A stretch of 64,000 nt of DNA from assembly GCF_009905375.1 (NCBI RefSeq), contig NC_133653.1, positions 59,771,956 through 59,835,955 of the forward strand, read 5' to 3'. Made by a program: the position numbers and the translations under genes. This DNA comes from Apium graveolens (taxonomy: Eukaryota; Streptophyta; Magnoliopsida; Apiales; Apiaceae). The notes under the pieces are model-generated. The model searched no databases and was not told the DNA's origin. It was given only the letters and a program-made list of their open reading frames with translations. This document shows positions 31,926 to 43,801 of this stretch, one piece after another (within the stretch, counting starts at the first letter, position 1; every line of letters begins with the position of its first letter).

Positions 31926-32588
31926 TTGCGAATGTTTACTTGAAATCCAAACTATTTTTAATGTGAATATAACGTGAGCATTTACCTAAAATTCAAAGTT
32001 TTTCTAACCATTAACCTGATATTCACAAAATTTTAACGTCAATATAAATTTTAAATGTAATAATTTTATTATTAAAATATTCTTTGTACTAGTATCTTCT
32101 TCCCACCAACAGTAACTGTCATCTTCGTCTCATGCTTTTCCTAAACTGTCAATTCTCGTCTCCCTGTACATTCACTCATGACCAAAAAATTGAATTATAC
32201 TCATATATTCATTATACTATACCAATTTCTTTGATTTTCTTCATAGTGGTTATTAATTATTTTCTCTGGATTCATTTATCATTTCCTGACATACCATTAA
32301 ATTTTTACAAACATACCAATTTTAGGGAAATGATATTAAAAGATTTTTTTATTTTCATTTACGAAAACTTATAAAATGCGTTTTAAAGTGCTTGAGATTC
32401 TTCATTTATTATCCTTCCACGATTTTTGCCATTTTCGGAGATATGTTGATTTGCTTAATGCTTGTTAAGGTCATTTTGAAAAACGAGATCGTTTTAGTAG
32501 ATATCCAAGTTCATTTTTCAATCTTCAAGCAGTTATCTTCTTCCGCATGATAGTTATGCCCAGGTATTTGAGAAATATTAAATGTACT
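31926..32588. other. Intergenic, no gene seen
   Basis: AT-rich DNA between MULE-1 and the Helitron-like terminus. The 80-codon open frame at 32132-32374 has no recognisable features. Confidence 0.5.
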
Positions 32589-32622
32589 AGGAACCTTTGC
32601 CCGCGCGCTACGCGTGCTAGCC
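32589..32622 (-). other. Helitron-like 3' terminus (hairpin plus CTAG)
   Basis: On the minus strand the sequence reads GCACGCGTAGCGCGCGGGC, able to form a GC-rich hairpin, then about ten bases, then CTAG followed by T. This is the layout of plant Helitron 3' ends. A near copy lies at 50822-50852 in the same orientation. Confidence 0.5.
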
Positions 32623-33956
32623 AAAAAAATATTAATTTTATTATTTTTATGATTAGCATTAAATAAATTATTTTACCATTTCTTTTTATGATTTGAATAT
32701 TTTACTTTTCACTGAAAATCATGGTGTCGAGTTTAGGTAAAAGCCTCTCAAATAATACTGCCACGAATAATTGCGATATGATGTTAGTTTATTTTTTTGT
32801 TGCTAATATATACGAGAAAAATAAAAGTTTCAAATTAGACAATAGCATAAATTAATTAATATGGTTTAATTTTATGAAAAAATATATATATACCAAATTG
32901 TGACCAAATTGAAATATAATTGACACATCTCATATTCTTTTATCAGGTTTCAACACCAAAAAGTTTCAGTTATTATCTTTACTACAACTACAAATTAACC
33001 ATCACTTGAATAAAAAATTGAGGTATTATTATTATTCACCGGGTCCATTTTGTTACTTCCTCCTCTATATGCACCCTTATATCATTGATTTTTTTTCACA
33101 TATGGTATTGCATATGATACTTTTTTGTATATCTTTAGGTTTGTTGAACATTAGTAATGAGCTTGATTAAGTAATTGTTTTAATCTGATTTTATTCATCC
33201 ATGCACATTCTTCATATCATAAAATCAAATATATATTAAGCAAGCATATAATGATTTAACATTTATAGATGAAAATGAATTGTAATTAAAACTTGGGGAT
33301 TGAGTCTGAGTTGAAAGAATATTCAGTACCAAATATTACAATCATGCATTTGAGAAATCCATAGAATAATTAAATGCAGAACAAACATGTTATAATCCAA
33401 CTTGTACTTATAATATGCATACAATATCTGTATTGTGACATATATATTTGATAAATACAGTTTGGAAGAAAAAATTTAAGTGTTACATCTCATAGAGGTA
33501 CATATTTGTTGTTTTATTAATTTACATGAAAAGTTTTTACCAAATAAACTACAACAATCGAGTACGATCTGACAACATTAAATGATCTTGTTGTCGAAGA
33601 TCATTTGGAGAAGAAGAAAACAGAAAATGGGTAAGATGAAGATGTAAAAACATATTTTGCAATTGAGGTACTAATGTAACATCGTCATCTGTCCCAAACT
33701 TCCTTACAGTACTAAAGCCTTCTTTTTTGTTGTTGTGTGTAGATGAAAATTGAATTCTTAGATGTTACACGATTCATAACTATTCTCGATCCTTATTAAG
33801 AAGATAATAATATTATGGTATGCCTATATGTACTTCTAATAAATCCCTATATGTTAAACAAATGTATTAGAAATCCCATACTATAATGCCTGAGAAATAT
33901 GATCTCGTACTATGTCAAATGAACTTTCTTAAGTATTGTTAAAATAAAATATTTAA

Positions 33957-33958
33957 GT

Positions 33959-33986
<28 letters not shown>
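33957..33986. repeat. (TA)n microsatellite
   Basis: About 14 TA units, followed by AATATATAG. A second shorter (AT)n tract is at 34123-34144. Confidence 0.95.
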
Positions 33987-33990
<4 letters not shown>

Positions 33991-34284
33991 TATAGAAAAT
34001 TTCTATGGAGACCACTATTTAATCAGAAAACTCGGAGATTATCTATGTTCTACAATTAAAACACTATAAAATATATTATTTTGTGAATTATGTTCTGCGA
34101 ATATCCCCAATTTATTTAAATTATATATATATATATATATATATCTTAATATGTATATTTGAAGTACTAAAATATGTATATTTAATAAAAAAATATGAAT
34201 TAAAAAATAATGCAAAATTTTGTAGTTCACAATTTCGGTCATTACATTTTATAAAAATCAGATCATGTCAATTTTTTACTTATA

Positions 34285-35904
34285 TTTTTTTCTAAATAAT
34301 TTTAAAATTTGACTAAAATCAAAATCAAATATTTATTGATAATAACTCGTCGTCGTCTTCGACGACGCCACCTATTCTGTCACTAAAAAGGCATAACAAA
34401 GGATACACAATAATTTTAAAATTGGAATAAAATCAATATAAGATATTTATTAACAGTTTCTCTGCGTCGTTGGTCGACGCCTTATATTCTGTAATTAAAA
34501 TGGAATAAAAAGGGAATTACAATAATTTAGAAATTGCAATAAAATCAAAATATGTTATTAATTGAGTGTTTCTCGGCTTCGTTTTCAAGGACGCCTCGTA
34601 TTATATAACTAAAAGTATAGTAGAGGATATACAATAATTTTAAAATTAGAGTAACATCAAAATAAGAAATTTATTGATGGTTTCTCGGCATCATCGAATA
34701 CAACGCCTCGTATTCATCAACTAAAAAGGTATAAAGAGGATGTATAATAATTTTAAAATTGGAATAAAATCAAAATAAGATATTAATTGAATGTTACTCG
34801 ACTTCTTTTTCGATGATACTTCATATTCTATCAATAAAAAGTATAACAGAGGATATACAATAATTTTAAAATTATAATAAAATCAAGATAAGATATTTAA
34901 TGATAGTTTCTCAGACGAAGACAATGCCTCGTGTTCGACAACTAAAAAGTATAAAAGAGGATTTACATTAATTTTAAATTGGAATAAAATTAAAATAAAA
35001 TATTAATTAATTGTTTCTCATCCTCGTATTCAACGATACTTCGTAATCAATAACTTAAAAGTATAATATAGGAGATACAATAATTTTAAAGTTGAAATAA
35101 TATCAAAATAAGATATTTATTGATAGTTTCCCGGCATCATCAAAAATTACGTCTCGTATTCTGCAACTAAAAAGGTGTAAAGAGGATATACAATAAATTT
35201 GATATTGGAAAAAAATCATAATAAAATATTCATTGAATATTTATCGCTTTCATTTTCGACGATACCTCGTATTCTATAACTAAAATGTATAATCTACTAT
35301 ATACAATAATTTTGAAATTGGAATAAAATCAAAATAAAATATTCATTAACAGTTTCTCGGTGTCGTCTTCGACAACGCCTCTTATTCTGCAACTAAAGAG
35401 ATATAAAAAAGGGTATAAAATAATTTTGAAATTGGAATAAAACTAAAATAAAATATTAATTTACAGTTTCTCAACTTTCTTTTCAACGCCGCCTCATTTT
35501 CTATCACTAAATATTTTAAGTGTAGTGACAGGTACCCAAAATTGGTTTCAAAAATGAGTTCCAAAATAATGTGTCATTGGTGATGTGCCAATTTAGGCTA
35601 TTTTAATTAGGAGGATTGATGTGAATGCATGAGGTCCGTCTTATTTAATTATGTCATGACCAATAAACACGTGACACATGAAATTTTGGAATGCTTTTGG
35701 GATTCAGTTTTGGGTACCTAGCATATTTAACATCATAACAAAGGATATATAATAATTTTGAAATTGAAATAAAATCAAAATAAGATATTTATTGACAGTA
35801 TCTCAGCGTCATTTTCGACGACGCCTCATATTCTGCAACTAAAACAGTATAAAAGAGGATATAGAATAATTTTTTTAATTGAAATAAAATTAAAATTATA
35901 TATT
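34285..35904. repeat. 112-bp satellite array
   Basis: About twelve head-to-tail monomers, period about 112 bp, each with CAATAATTTTAAAATTGGAA, AAAATCAAAATAAGATATT and TTTCTCGGC...GACGCCTCGTATTCT. Two monomer types tend to alternate: one ends ...TTTATTGATAG before CGGCGTCGTC/GACGACGCC, the other ends ...ATTAATTGAGTG before a CTTCG variant. That suggests a dimeric unit of about 225 bp. The GGCGTCGTC-TTC-GACGACGCC part is a palindrome in some copies (for example 34348). A MITE interrupts the array. Confidence 0.9.
35530..35719. mobile_element. 190-bp MITE inside the satellite
   Basis: Ends AGGTACCCAAAATTG and its inverted match CTGAATCCC-type/TTTTGGGTACCT (first 15 bases nearly identical). The flanks TATTTTAAG (35512-35520) and TATTTAACA (35724-35732) resemble a 9-bp duplication but are not exact. 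Non-coding. Its left and right flanks join to rebuild a normal satellite monomer. Confidence 0.7.
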
Positions 35905-36376
35905 AATCCATACATTGTACACCGATGGACAATGCTTACTTAGTACCCCGACGGATAATGTACACTTTGTACCCCGATGGATAATGCACACTTTGTACCC
36001 CGTTGGATAATGCACACTTTGTACCCCGACGGATAATGTACACTTTGTACCCCGACGGATAATCCATACATTGTACACCGATGGATAATCCATACATTGT
36101 ACACCGATTGATAATGCTTACTTAGTACCCCGACGGATAATGTACACTTTGTACCCCGATGGATAATGCAAACTTTGTACCCCAGTGGATAATGCACACT
36201 TTATACCCCGGCGGATAATGTACACTTTGTACCCCGACGGATAATGTACACTTTGTACTCCGACAGATAATGTACACTTTGTACTCCGACGGATAATCAG
36301 TTCAGTGTATTTTGTACCCCGGTGGATAATCAATTCAGTGCATTTTGCACCTCGGTGGATAATGCACACTTTGTGT
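35905..36376. repeat. 26-bp minisatellite
   Basis: About eighteen units of 26 bp, consensus GTACACTTTGTACCCCGACGG plus ATAAT, follow the 112-bp array without a gap. Variant units (CCATACATTGTACACCGATGG) recur at 35907, 36064 and 36090, and CAGTGTATTTTGTACC units near the right end. The unit lacks stops on the minus strand, so all three minus frames stay open for 60-85 codons; this is a by-product of the repeat. Confidence 0.95.
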
Positions 36377-38790
36377 ACTATGAATGAAATGAAATCTAAA
36401 AAATTATTAGAAAAAGGATAATTTTAGGTTGATTCCCAATATAGTATATAGAATATTTAATTAAAAGTAGTTTGATTAGTCGAGACTTGAATATAATTAT
36501 CTGACAATAGGTCATTCATTAATTAAATATTTATATCATTTATATATAGAGATATAAATTTAACTAAATCAACTTAGTTGAAAATGATTTATAAATTAAT
36601 TTATCTTTAATTTTTTTCATATATATTTATATAATGAAGGAGCAATTGCCAAAAAAAATCATCAAAATTAAAAAAAATGTTTTGTGCCTGGAGACCATAC
36701 AAAAGACACTTTTTTTTCTTTTTAAATATGACTCTCAATTCATTGTCTTGGAATATATTTTAGAAGATTTGCTAACATTTTTTTTACTAAATTATTTGTT
36801 ATCTACCTTCTTGTGAGAAAACATTTTCAACAAACTTCATCTCCATAGTCTTGTATCACATAATTGACATTATATTTACCTATTTAGTTAGACCTAGTGT
36901 ACCAGATGGACTATGCATAGAAAATTTACTCAGGCTGTTGTTTCAAATCTGGTGCATCTGCCAAATGATAATTTGATCAATTAACTCTTATAAATCCATG
37001 GCCTTTCTTGCTCTATAACTTTTGAAACAAATTTATTAAGTGAATCTTGTCATTTGCAAGTGCTTGTAAGAGCAAACTATACCACCAGAAAATTTAATAT
37101 ATAGAGGCAAAACATATAAAGAATAATGTACACAGTTTGACAATATTATATATCAATCAGCAATCATCCTCAAATTTTGTATCAACAGAGGATCCATCCA
37201 ACAAAGTATAAAGTAAATTTATAAACCTATATAACAAAAAATGAATTTTGAGTAATGTTTAATGATTAACACAATATTTTTTAAAGATACAGTACTCAGA
37301 GAATATAATCAATTAGCAAACAAATGATTTGAACCCCTGGATACAACAAAAAGGTACTTGTAACCAACATAGGAATTAGATGAGGGCTAAACTCCCATTT
37401 CTTTTCCTCACGTAAAATAAAATGGTTCTTGTATCCAACAACTTTACCACCTGTGAATGTTGATCCCTCTTGATACGTGATGTGGTATCCCTCGATCTAT
37501 TTTGACCTAGCTGAAAATACAGAGTCAACATGAACACATACAAATATACCCAGCATTACCCGAAACTATGAAATAAATCTTGTTCGTCCATGTTGCAATA
37601 AGCTGAGAAAAAAAAAGACCAATGTCCAAAAAGATAAAACAGTTGTTAGTATTCCCTATACCAGCATTTTACAATATTGACAAATTTGGTAGAAGTATTT
37701 TAAGATTTATAATTATAGCCATAAAATATATGGACATATATAGGAGAAAAAATTAAGGTGAAAATATATATGTAGAATACCTTAGCAAGTGATATATGTA
37801 GAATAACTTGAATATCACTGCAAGTGTACTGTAGTTTTTGTTCCTTTTATAGTATGTTCTCTAACCATAGACAACACGTTACAATCTGAGTAAAGCATTC
37901 CACGGTATTGCTTCCATCGCCACTCCTTCGCTGACCATCAAACTTCAAACCTCTATAGCTTCACACTGATATTCTGTATCTACCATGACTTTGCAAGCTC
38001 CATCGCAGAGAAATTGAAACCTGCACCAATACCTTTCTTATACATTGCATTGGTTATGTGATGTGCCTTGACTGTGGCCACTTATACGAATACAGGATTT
38101 AGTGCTGGCAGTGCCATATAATGTGTTAGTCCTTCTTGATGTTAATGTGAAAGTTATATTTAATGAGCTTATGTACATCATTCTACATAAAAATATTTAT
38201 AGACATGATCGTATTTATGTTCAGTTAGAATCCATATGATCAGAAAAAAATCATGTTAAGACCCCATACAAAATAAATTACCTTAAATCATTAGTACCAC
38301 CTGAGTTATAGAATGCTTCAAACTAGCACCTCACGACAATATCAGAACACTGCTTTTTAATCCCAGTACCCTAATCTAAGCCTACATTAAAATATGATAA
38401 AAAAATCAGGTCAGGTATGTAAGAATTTAGATCATCAGGCAGTTCATTTGGACTTGGTTACAAAACCTCATACTTCTGAATTAAAATAAATAAACCCATA
38501 TACAACCTACTATGTCTCCCCTCGATTCCTCCAAAGTTTCTAATTTCTAAATTTCTTACCAACAAATGAAAAATAATTAAGAAAAGAAATTATTTTACCT
38601 TTAAAATTAATAAGATCAACATATGTAATCAATAAGATAAACGTAGCTAAGTTATTATTGTTAAAGACATGAAACATTAAATTTTATAACAAAATTAATT
38701 ATACTTTAGTTTTTCTACGAAAACACCGATAATTATGATCCAATAATGACTGCACACCATCATTAATTATACAGGTAAGCTGAGAAGGTG
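36377..38790. other. AT-rich region without a recognised gene
   Basis: About 2.4 kb. Minus-strand pieces such as GGKVVGYKNHFILREEKKWEF (about 37370-37440) look exon-like, but I cannot assign a family. No RNA gene or repeat structure was seen. Confidence 0.5.
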
Positions 38791-38799
38791 CATTAAGTC

Positions 38800-38990
38800 C
38801 ACATTTATCACTTGATCTTACTTTAAGTGTTAATATATGAGTTGACCAACATAAGAGTCTCTGGAGTTTGCACACTAATAGCTAGATTGTTCTTTGATTC
38901 AGCAATTTTAACGCTCTCTGTGGAAACCCCTTTCGATAAAGGTTCATCAGGCATATTTTCTTTTACTTTTAATTCCTCTAAAAGGTAAAA
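38800..38990 (-). pseudogene. Exon-like fragment of unknown origin
   Basis: Minus-strand frame with balanced, protein-like composition (LEELKVKENMPDEPLSKG, ISVQTPETLMLVNSYINT, then stop). It lies beside the captured ALDH exons and shares their strand. It may be another captured fragment or part of a chimeric transcript. No family recognised. Confidence 0.35.
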
Positions 38991-39139
38991 CTCCTTTAAA
39001 AGGGCTATACATTGCCAAATATAATAATGAAAAGAAAAATGTTATGAACATGATATGACCCATCATAAATAGTAAGACTGAAAATTTGATCTGCCTAAGC
39101 TGCGATTTTATTGGCAAGAATATCGTTTTGCAGAAGTAG

Positions 39140-39445
39140 TTCTTTCGAGCAGCAACTATTGCTCTGCCAACATCTTATTTATCACCTTTAGTAATGTGAG
39201 CAATCGCATCTCCTGTTCTGGGGTCCAAATCTTAAAATGTATTCCATGTAACAATGCTCATGTTCATGCATGAATTGCATCTATCCGACATGTCAAATAG
39301 TGAAAGAAATTATTATTTATGAAACATCTCATGTTATATTGCTTTGTCCATTCTATGTACCTGGGTGATTGTAGACAAACTTTATAATTTTCAACTGATA
39401 CAACATCAACAAATTGTCCATCACCCATCTTGGAAGTTGTCGATA
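39140..39445 (-). pseudogene. Aldehyde dehydrogenase exon fragments
   Basis: On the minus strand, DGQFVDVVS (39400-39430) and, after an intron-sized gap, DLDPRTGDAIAHITKGDK and DVGRAIVAARK (39145-39236) match the N-terminal NAD-binding part of plant ALDH2-type enzymes (NG-F-VD, DPRTGEVIAH, AVAAAR). A TAA replaces the residue between GDK and DVG. Catalytic Cys and Glu regions are absent, so only a small piece of the gene is present. Confidence 0.7.
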
Positions 39446-39909
39446 TAACGGTGCACGTGCAATACAAACCTGAGTAGGAAGAGGCTGAAGGTGTTAGGTT
39501 GTTCTCATTTTCACATGCACGTATTCTAACATCAAAATGTATTTTACATATTATCTTCAAAATCAAATAAAAACAGAAACTAAGAAAACATGTGTTACTT
39601 AACATAGTTGATAGTACAAAAGGACATTTACTTGGATCTGAGGGATTCTGCATTTATTAGAGGAGTTAGACCACATAGAATTAGGCATCATATACTTTGT
39701 TTCTATAATCGGCATATATAATAAAAAAATTCTTTGATAATCATTATGAAATTGAATAATTTCAAGAATTTAATAAAAATATCATGACAAAGCTACATTG
39801 CATTCAATAATCAACTTTCTTTAAATTTAAATATTCTGAAGAAAATATGACAAAATAGAGTTAACGTATTGTAACATTCAAATAATACACGCAATGTGCG
39901 GGTATATAA

Positions 39910-40023
39910 CCTGGATGGTTGCAACAGTATAAATTTTCTCTTCAAATCTCACATCAATTTTCTCGAGCTCTTGCAATCCCCGTTGTCCATATAAGGGGAG
40001 ATGCCTCTTCAAAGTGTTTATTC
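39910..40023 (-). pseudogene. Mediator MED15 KIX-domain exon fragment
   Basis: The minus strand encodes INTLKRHLPLYGQRGLQELE and KIDVRFEEKIYTVATIQ, which match the KIX domain of plant Mediator tail subunit MED15 (TLKRHLP, GLQEL, RFEEKIYTAATSQ). It is preceded by AG and followed by CAG|GT, so it is one exon with its splice sites kept. The neighbouring MED15 exons are absent. KIX binds transcription activators in the full protein. Confidence 0.75.
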
Positions 40024-40318
40024 TACACAAAAATAATAAAAAAATATCATGTAGTCATGAAGCTAAAAATTAAAGATACATGGCTTCGAAAACTTTAATC
40101 CCTCTTAAATAATAAGAATATAGAGTCAAAAGGCATTAAAAAATACCAGAAAAAAATACATAGAAAATCATGAAGTGAGGGGCCTTTTCAAGATTCTTCA
40201 CCGGGCCAAGTTTTGTAATGTACCGGATTAACAAAGTACTGATCTGGAACCTCCATTTCAACATAGAACATGTCCACAATAGTGCTTTAGAAACTGCTAG
40301 TGACATGTCCTCTACAAG

Positions 40319-41531
40319 GGTGAGAAAACTTGATTCGGTTTTTAAAAGCAGAATCTACAAAAAATGAAGTAGTTACCTAAAGTTTGCATTGTGTGTCTTC
40401 CACCATTGCAGATAATTGTACCACTGGTTTGATATTCTTGATGAGTCTAAAATCAAAACATAATAAAAAAAAATTGTTGCATACTTTGCTGAGCCAATCC
40501 TGGCACTACTGATTCGCTGATCTAGCATTGCTACGCGACAATCCTACAGAACCTGAAATAAAAGAAGTAAAATAATTGTGCTGCATACTTTGCTGAGCCA
40601 TTGTCATTCATACATCAAAATTCACTGTCCAAAATACGTGGCCTAGATATGTCAACATAATATGATAAATACAATAGCATATATAAACATTGTCCAAACC
40701 CGCTGAACTCTAATAACAATGAAAGAAAATAAATACATATGGAAAATGTTTAATCTGAATTCTAATAAAAAGAAAAATTCTTACAAGATTGTAAAATACT
40801 TCCTCAAAAAAAACATTTGATGTTATATTCTCACTTGATCAATTTTTGTTGATGTATTGAGCTAACTATTTTTGAGTACCCGGTCATAGATATATCTATA
40901 AAGTCTTAGAATATTAGGGTGACGTGATGGGAAGGTGAGAAAACTTGATTCGATTTTTATAAGAAGAATCTACAAAAAATGAAGTAGTGACCTGAAGTTC
41001 GCATTGTGTGTCCTCCACCGCTGCAGATAATTGTACCACTGGTTTGATTTTCATGATGAGTATAAAATCAAATCATAATAAAAGAATTTTGATGCATACT
41101 TTGCTGAGCCAATCCTAGCAATGCTGATTTGGTGATTTAGCACTGCTATGCGAAAATCCCACAGAACCTGAAATAAAAGAATTTTCTTGCATACTTTACT
41201 GAGCCATGGCCATTCATACATCAAAATTCACTGTCCAAAATACATAGCCTACATATGTCAACATAAAATGATAAATACAATAACATATACAAACATCATC
41301 CAACCTGCCGAACTCTAATAAAAATGAAAGAAAATAAACACAGATGCTAAATGTTTAATCTGGACCCTAATAAAAAATTAAATTCTTGGAAGGTTGTAAA
41401 AAACCTCCTCAAAAAAATTATTGTTATATTCTTACTTGATCAATTTTTGTTGATGGATTGAGCTAACTATTTTTGAGTACCTGATCATAGATATATCGAT
41501 AAAGCCTTATAATATTAGGGTGTCGTGATAG
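40319..41531. repeat. Tandem duplication of about 0.6 kb
   Basis: 40319-40932 and 40933-41531 are diverged direct copies (period about 600-615 bp). Both begin GGTGAGAAAACTTGATTCG and end with a piece of the Aurora kinase exon (SRHPNI-RLYRYIYD on the minus strand). They also share exon-like stretches such as NQWYNYLQ and ARIGSAKYA of unknown origin. Confidence 0.85.
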
Positions 41532-42451
41532 TTTTGGATACCTTCTTTGTGGCGTAGCTGATGCTCCATCAGGGCCAACTCATTGTGCATATACTTTCCA
41601 ATCACCACACAATCATCAAAAAACTAATATTTAGTTTTTTACAAAACAAAATGACAACATATGGTGGGAAAGTAGATGGAGATCATGTATATGAATCCAA
41701 ATGCTTATACGAAAATAACCTAAGTTCAAGAATATAAAGATTGAGAAAAGGACCGACCCTCTTTTCCCTCAGTAGATACACATGCCCAAACTTTCCTCTT
41801 CCAAAAGGCTTTCCAATGTCAAAGTCAATAAGCGTCAACCGTTTTTTCTTCGCATATGTAACCTCGGTGGATGCTTACAAAATCACATTATGAAAAACAA
41901 CAATTGAGGTCCACAACAAAATAAACAAATCATTCAGTTTCATCAAACTTTAACTTTTAGCTAAAACCTATGAATACGAAAATATAGTGGTTCCTAAAAT
42001 CAAATTATAAAAATGAGGCAACATCGTAAGACAACATTTACATATACACAATTAATAATCAAATAACTAAACTCAACCTAATTTCGACAAACTCTAATAA
42101 TCACCTGCTTACTAAAAACACGAAAAATCATCTTTGGTTAGACTAATAATCTATAATAACATTGAGAACAAATTAGTTGAAACAATAAAAAAAACCAAGT
42201 AACTATCTCTAGATAGATGAAAAATACAAACATACATAAGATAAATTAATTTACACATCCTCATCCTTCATTTTAAAACCATTCTTTAGGAAAACAACAA
42301 AAATAACAAAACAGAGTTATTTAGAATCACAATCAAACAGTTGGAGTGCAAAACCTAAGTTTTTACATAATCGAAACATTAATGAAAACATAGGCATACT
42401 TTTGAATCATTAATGAAATACAATGATTACCCGCTTTTCAGAGGCAGCCAT
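41460..42451 (-). pseudogene. Aurora kinase N-terminal exons (captured fragment)
   Basis: Minus strand, in order: a possible first exon with ATG at 42449-42451 (MAASEKRVI); an exon at about 41752-41875 reading KKKRLTLIDFDIGKPFGRGK and FGHVYLLREKR, the glycine-loop region of plant Aurora kinases; and an exon at about 41470-41600 with MEHQLRHKEGIQ and, one frame over, SRHPNIIRLYRYIYD, matching the sequence around the alphaC helix. The catalytic loop and DFG exons are missing, so no kinase can be made. Splice borders are where plant Aurora genes have them. Confidence 0.75.
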
Positions 42452-43477
42452 CGGAATCATCTGCAAAAATACAATTCAAAATTATGAGGATCATACAAAT
42501 AAAGAATCAAATACATGGATAAGCATATATATATGTGTGTACATATTACAGATTCACAGAGATATGCATGGATAATGATATCGTGATTGTAGACGTAGTC
42601 GACGGAGCATGGAACGAATGAGAAGATCAGAGGAGGCTGGAGTTATGCAGGAGTTCTGAGAGAGAATAATTCAAAAAAATTCAAACGTACTATTCAGTTG
42701 CTACAATCAGGGAGTGGGTTAGGTGTATATTAGGTTAGTTTCTAAATGGTTATAATGAATTTAAATATGAAAGATCCATGGATATGTGTATAATATAAAG
42801 TTTTATGTGTAAAAAAATAAAATGGATCATGGGTCATGGGTCATGGGTAAATTTATGGGTAAATTTAGTGGGTAAATTTATGAGTAAATTTAGTGGGTAA
42901 ATTCTAAATGGGCATTAGTAGCCTTTAAGATAATATAAATTTGGAATAGGTAAGTTCTATATGAATAATATGATAGGCTCATGTTTGTCTCCGCCTAATT
43001 TTTTAAATTATGTCATTAAATTTTATTTTGTTAGTTAAAAATTTTACACTTTTTATATGTTGTGAACATACATATTCTTTTGAAAAACAGTCTTTTTTAT
43101 TCTGATGAATAAGAGGAAGGTTACGTTCATCTTATTCTCCCCAAATCCTGCGAAAGCGGAATATATCGGGTTGGTTTGTTTTGGTTGGGTTTTATTCATT
43201 GTACTAGTATATAGGCAGTTTTCTTTTATTATATTTTTAAAGAACACGTTTTGAAAAATAGAAAAGTAAATTAAAGTTAACTTATAGCACAAAACTATGA
43301 ACTTAAAATGCAAGAAAACATTTCACACATGAAAACTATTTCACATAATAAATCTATCATCTTCAGATTTTTAACCCCATTTTCAAATTTAAAAATCATT
43401 TATTCCTATTTTTACATCGTTTTATTTTTGTTATCTCATCTCATCCCATAAACTTTTCTACATTTACAAGTTATGTA
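42452..43477. other. Non-coding region between the captured fragments and the secreted-protein gene
   Basis: Includes a short tandem repeat at 42832-42910 built from GGTCAT and GGGTAAATTTAT/GTGGGTAAATTTA units. The last 150 bp should contain the promoter of the next gene, with no clear TATA box. Confidence 0.5.
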
Positions 43478-43801
43478 ATGGCACCAACTCGCAACTCTCA
43501 CTCTTCAATCTTACTCCAACTTTCTCTACTTCTCATTCTCAACGTCATCTTCCGATCGCCGCCGTTCGCCGTCTCCGGAACTCAACTCGAACACGGCGAT
43601 TCGACATCTCGCAACCTATTATCCACCGCAACTCAACGAAAAATCGACCGGCAGGTTCAAAACTGCCCGGAAGCAGCTACGAAGCTACAATGCTTGAAGA
43701 ACAGTAAGTGTCGGTGGTGCCGGAGCGAAGTTGTCGACGATATGTGCTTTACTAAGTCCGAAGCCTTCAGATTGCCTTCTCAGGTTTTTATTTGCGAGTG
43801 A
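43478..43801 (+). CDS. Small secreted cysteine-rich protein
   Basis: An intact ORF of 107 codons from ATG at 43478. Residues 1 to about 35 have a basic start, a Leu-rich core (LLQLSLLLILNVIF) and small residues before a likely signal cleavage site. The mature part has the conserved-looking core QNCPEAATKLQCLKNSKCRW, CRSEVVDDMCFTKSEA and a final FICE, with seven cysteines. Codon use is GC-richer than the surroundings, as in a real gene. I recognise this as a plant family of small secreted proteins with a KCRWC core but know no function. It could act in the apoplast. The gene appears to have no intron in its coding part. Confidence 0.75.
   Translation: MAPTRNSHSSILLQLSLLLILNVIFRSPPFAVSGTQLEHGDSTSRNLLSTATQRKIDRQVQNCPEAATKLQCLKNSKCRWCRSEVVDDMCFTKSEAFRLPSQVFICE

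Larger units (their letters stand above)
32589..43215 (-). mobile_element. Candidate gene-capturing Helitron (extent uncertain)
   Basis: The 3' terminus is at 32589; all recognisable gene fragments to the right (ALDH, MED15, Aurora kinase) are on the minus strand, the same strand as the terminus. TATATACTAGTACAATGAA on the minus strand at about 43190-43210 resembles the AT-rich 5' ends of Helitrons, but the expected TC is not clean. No Rep/helicase gene is present, so this would be non-autonomous. The satellites at 34.3-36.4 kb may be internal to it. The 5' limit is a guess. Confidence 0.35.

Noticed and set aside
35896..36369. Three overlapping minus-strand open frames with repeated YPSGYKV/HRGTKC peptides
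   Set aside because: A 26-bp stop-free unit forces all frames open; the peptide repeats are a product of the minisatellite, not a gene.
34285..36376. CRISPR-like repeat array
   Set aside because: This is plant nuclear DNA; units are contiguous without unique spacers and the context is satellite DNA.
37370..37440. Possible NAC-domain exon (GGKVVGYKNHF) on the minus strand
   Set aside because: Similarity to the NAC subdomain is too short and lacks the expected neighbouring residues; left as unassigned.
40370..41060. Aurora kinase activation-loop exon (TMCGT-like)
   Set aside because: The only resemblance is a few residues around HTMRTS; the better frame (NQWYNYLQ) has no relation to kinases.
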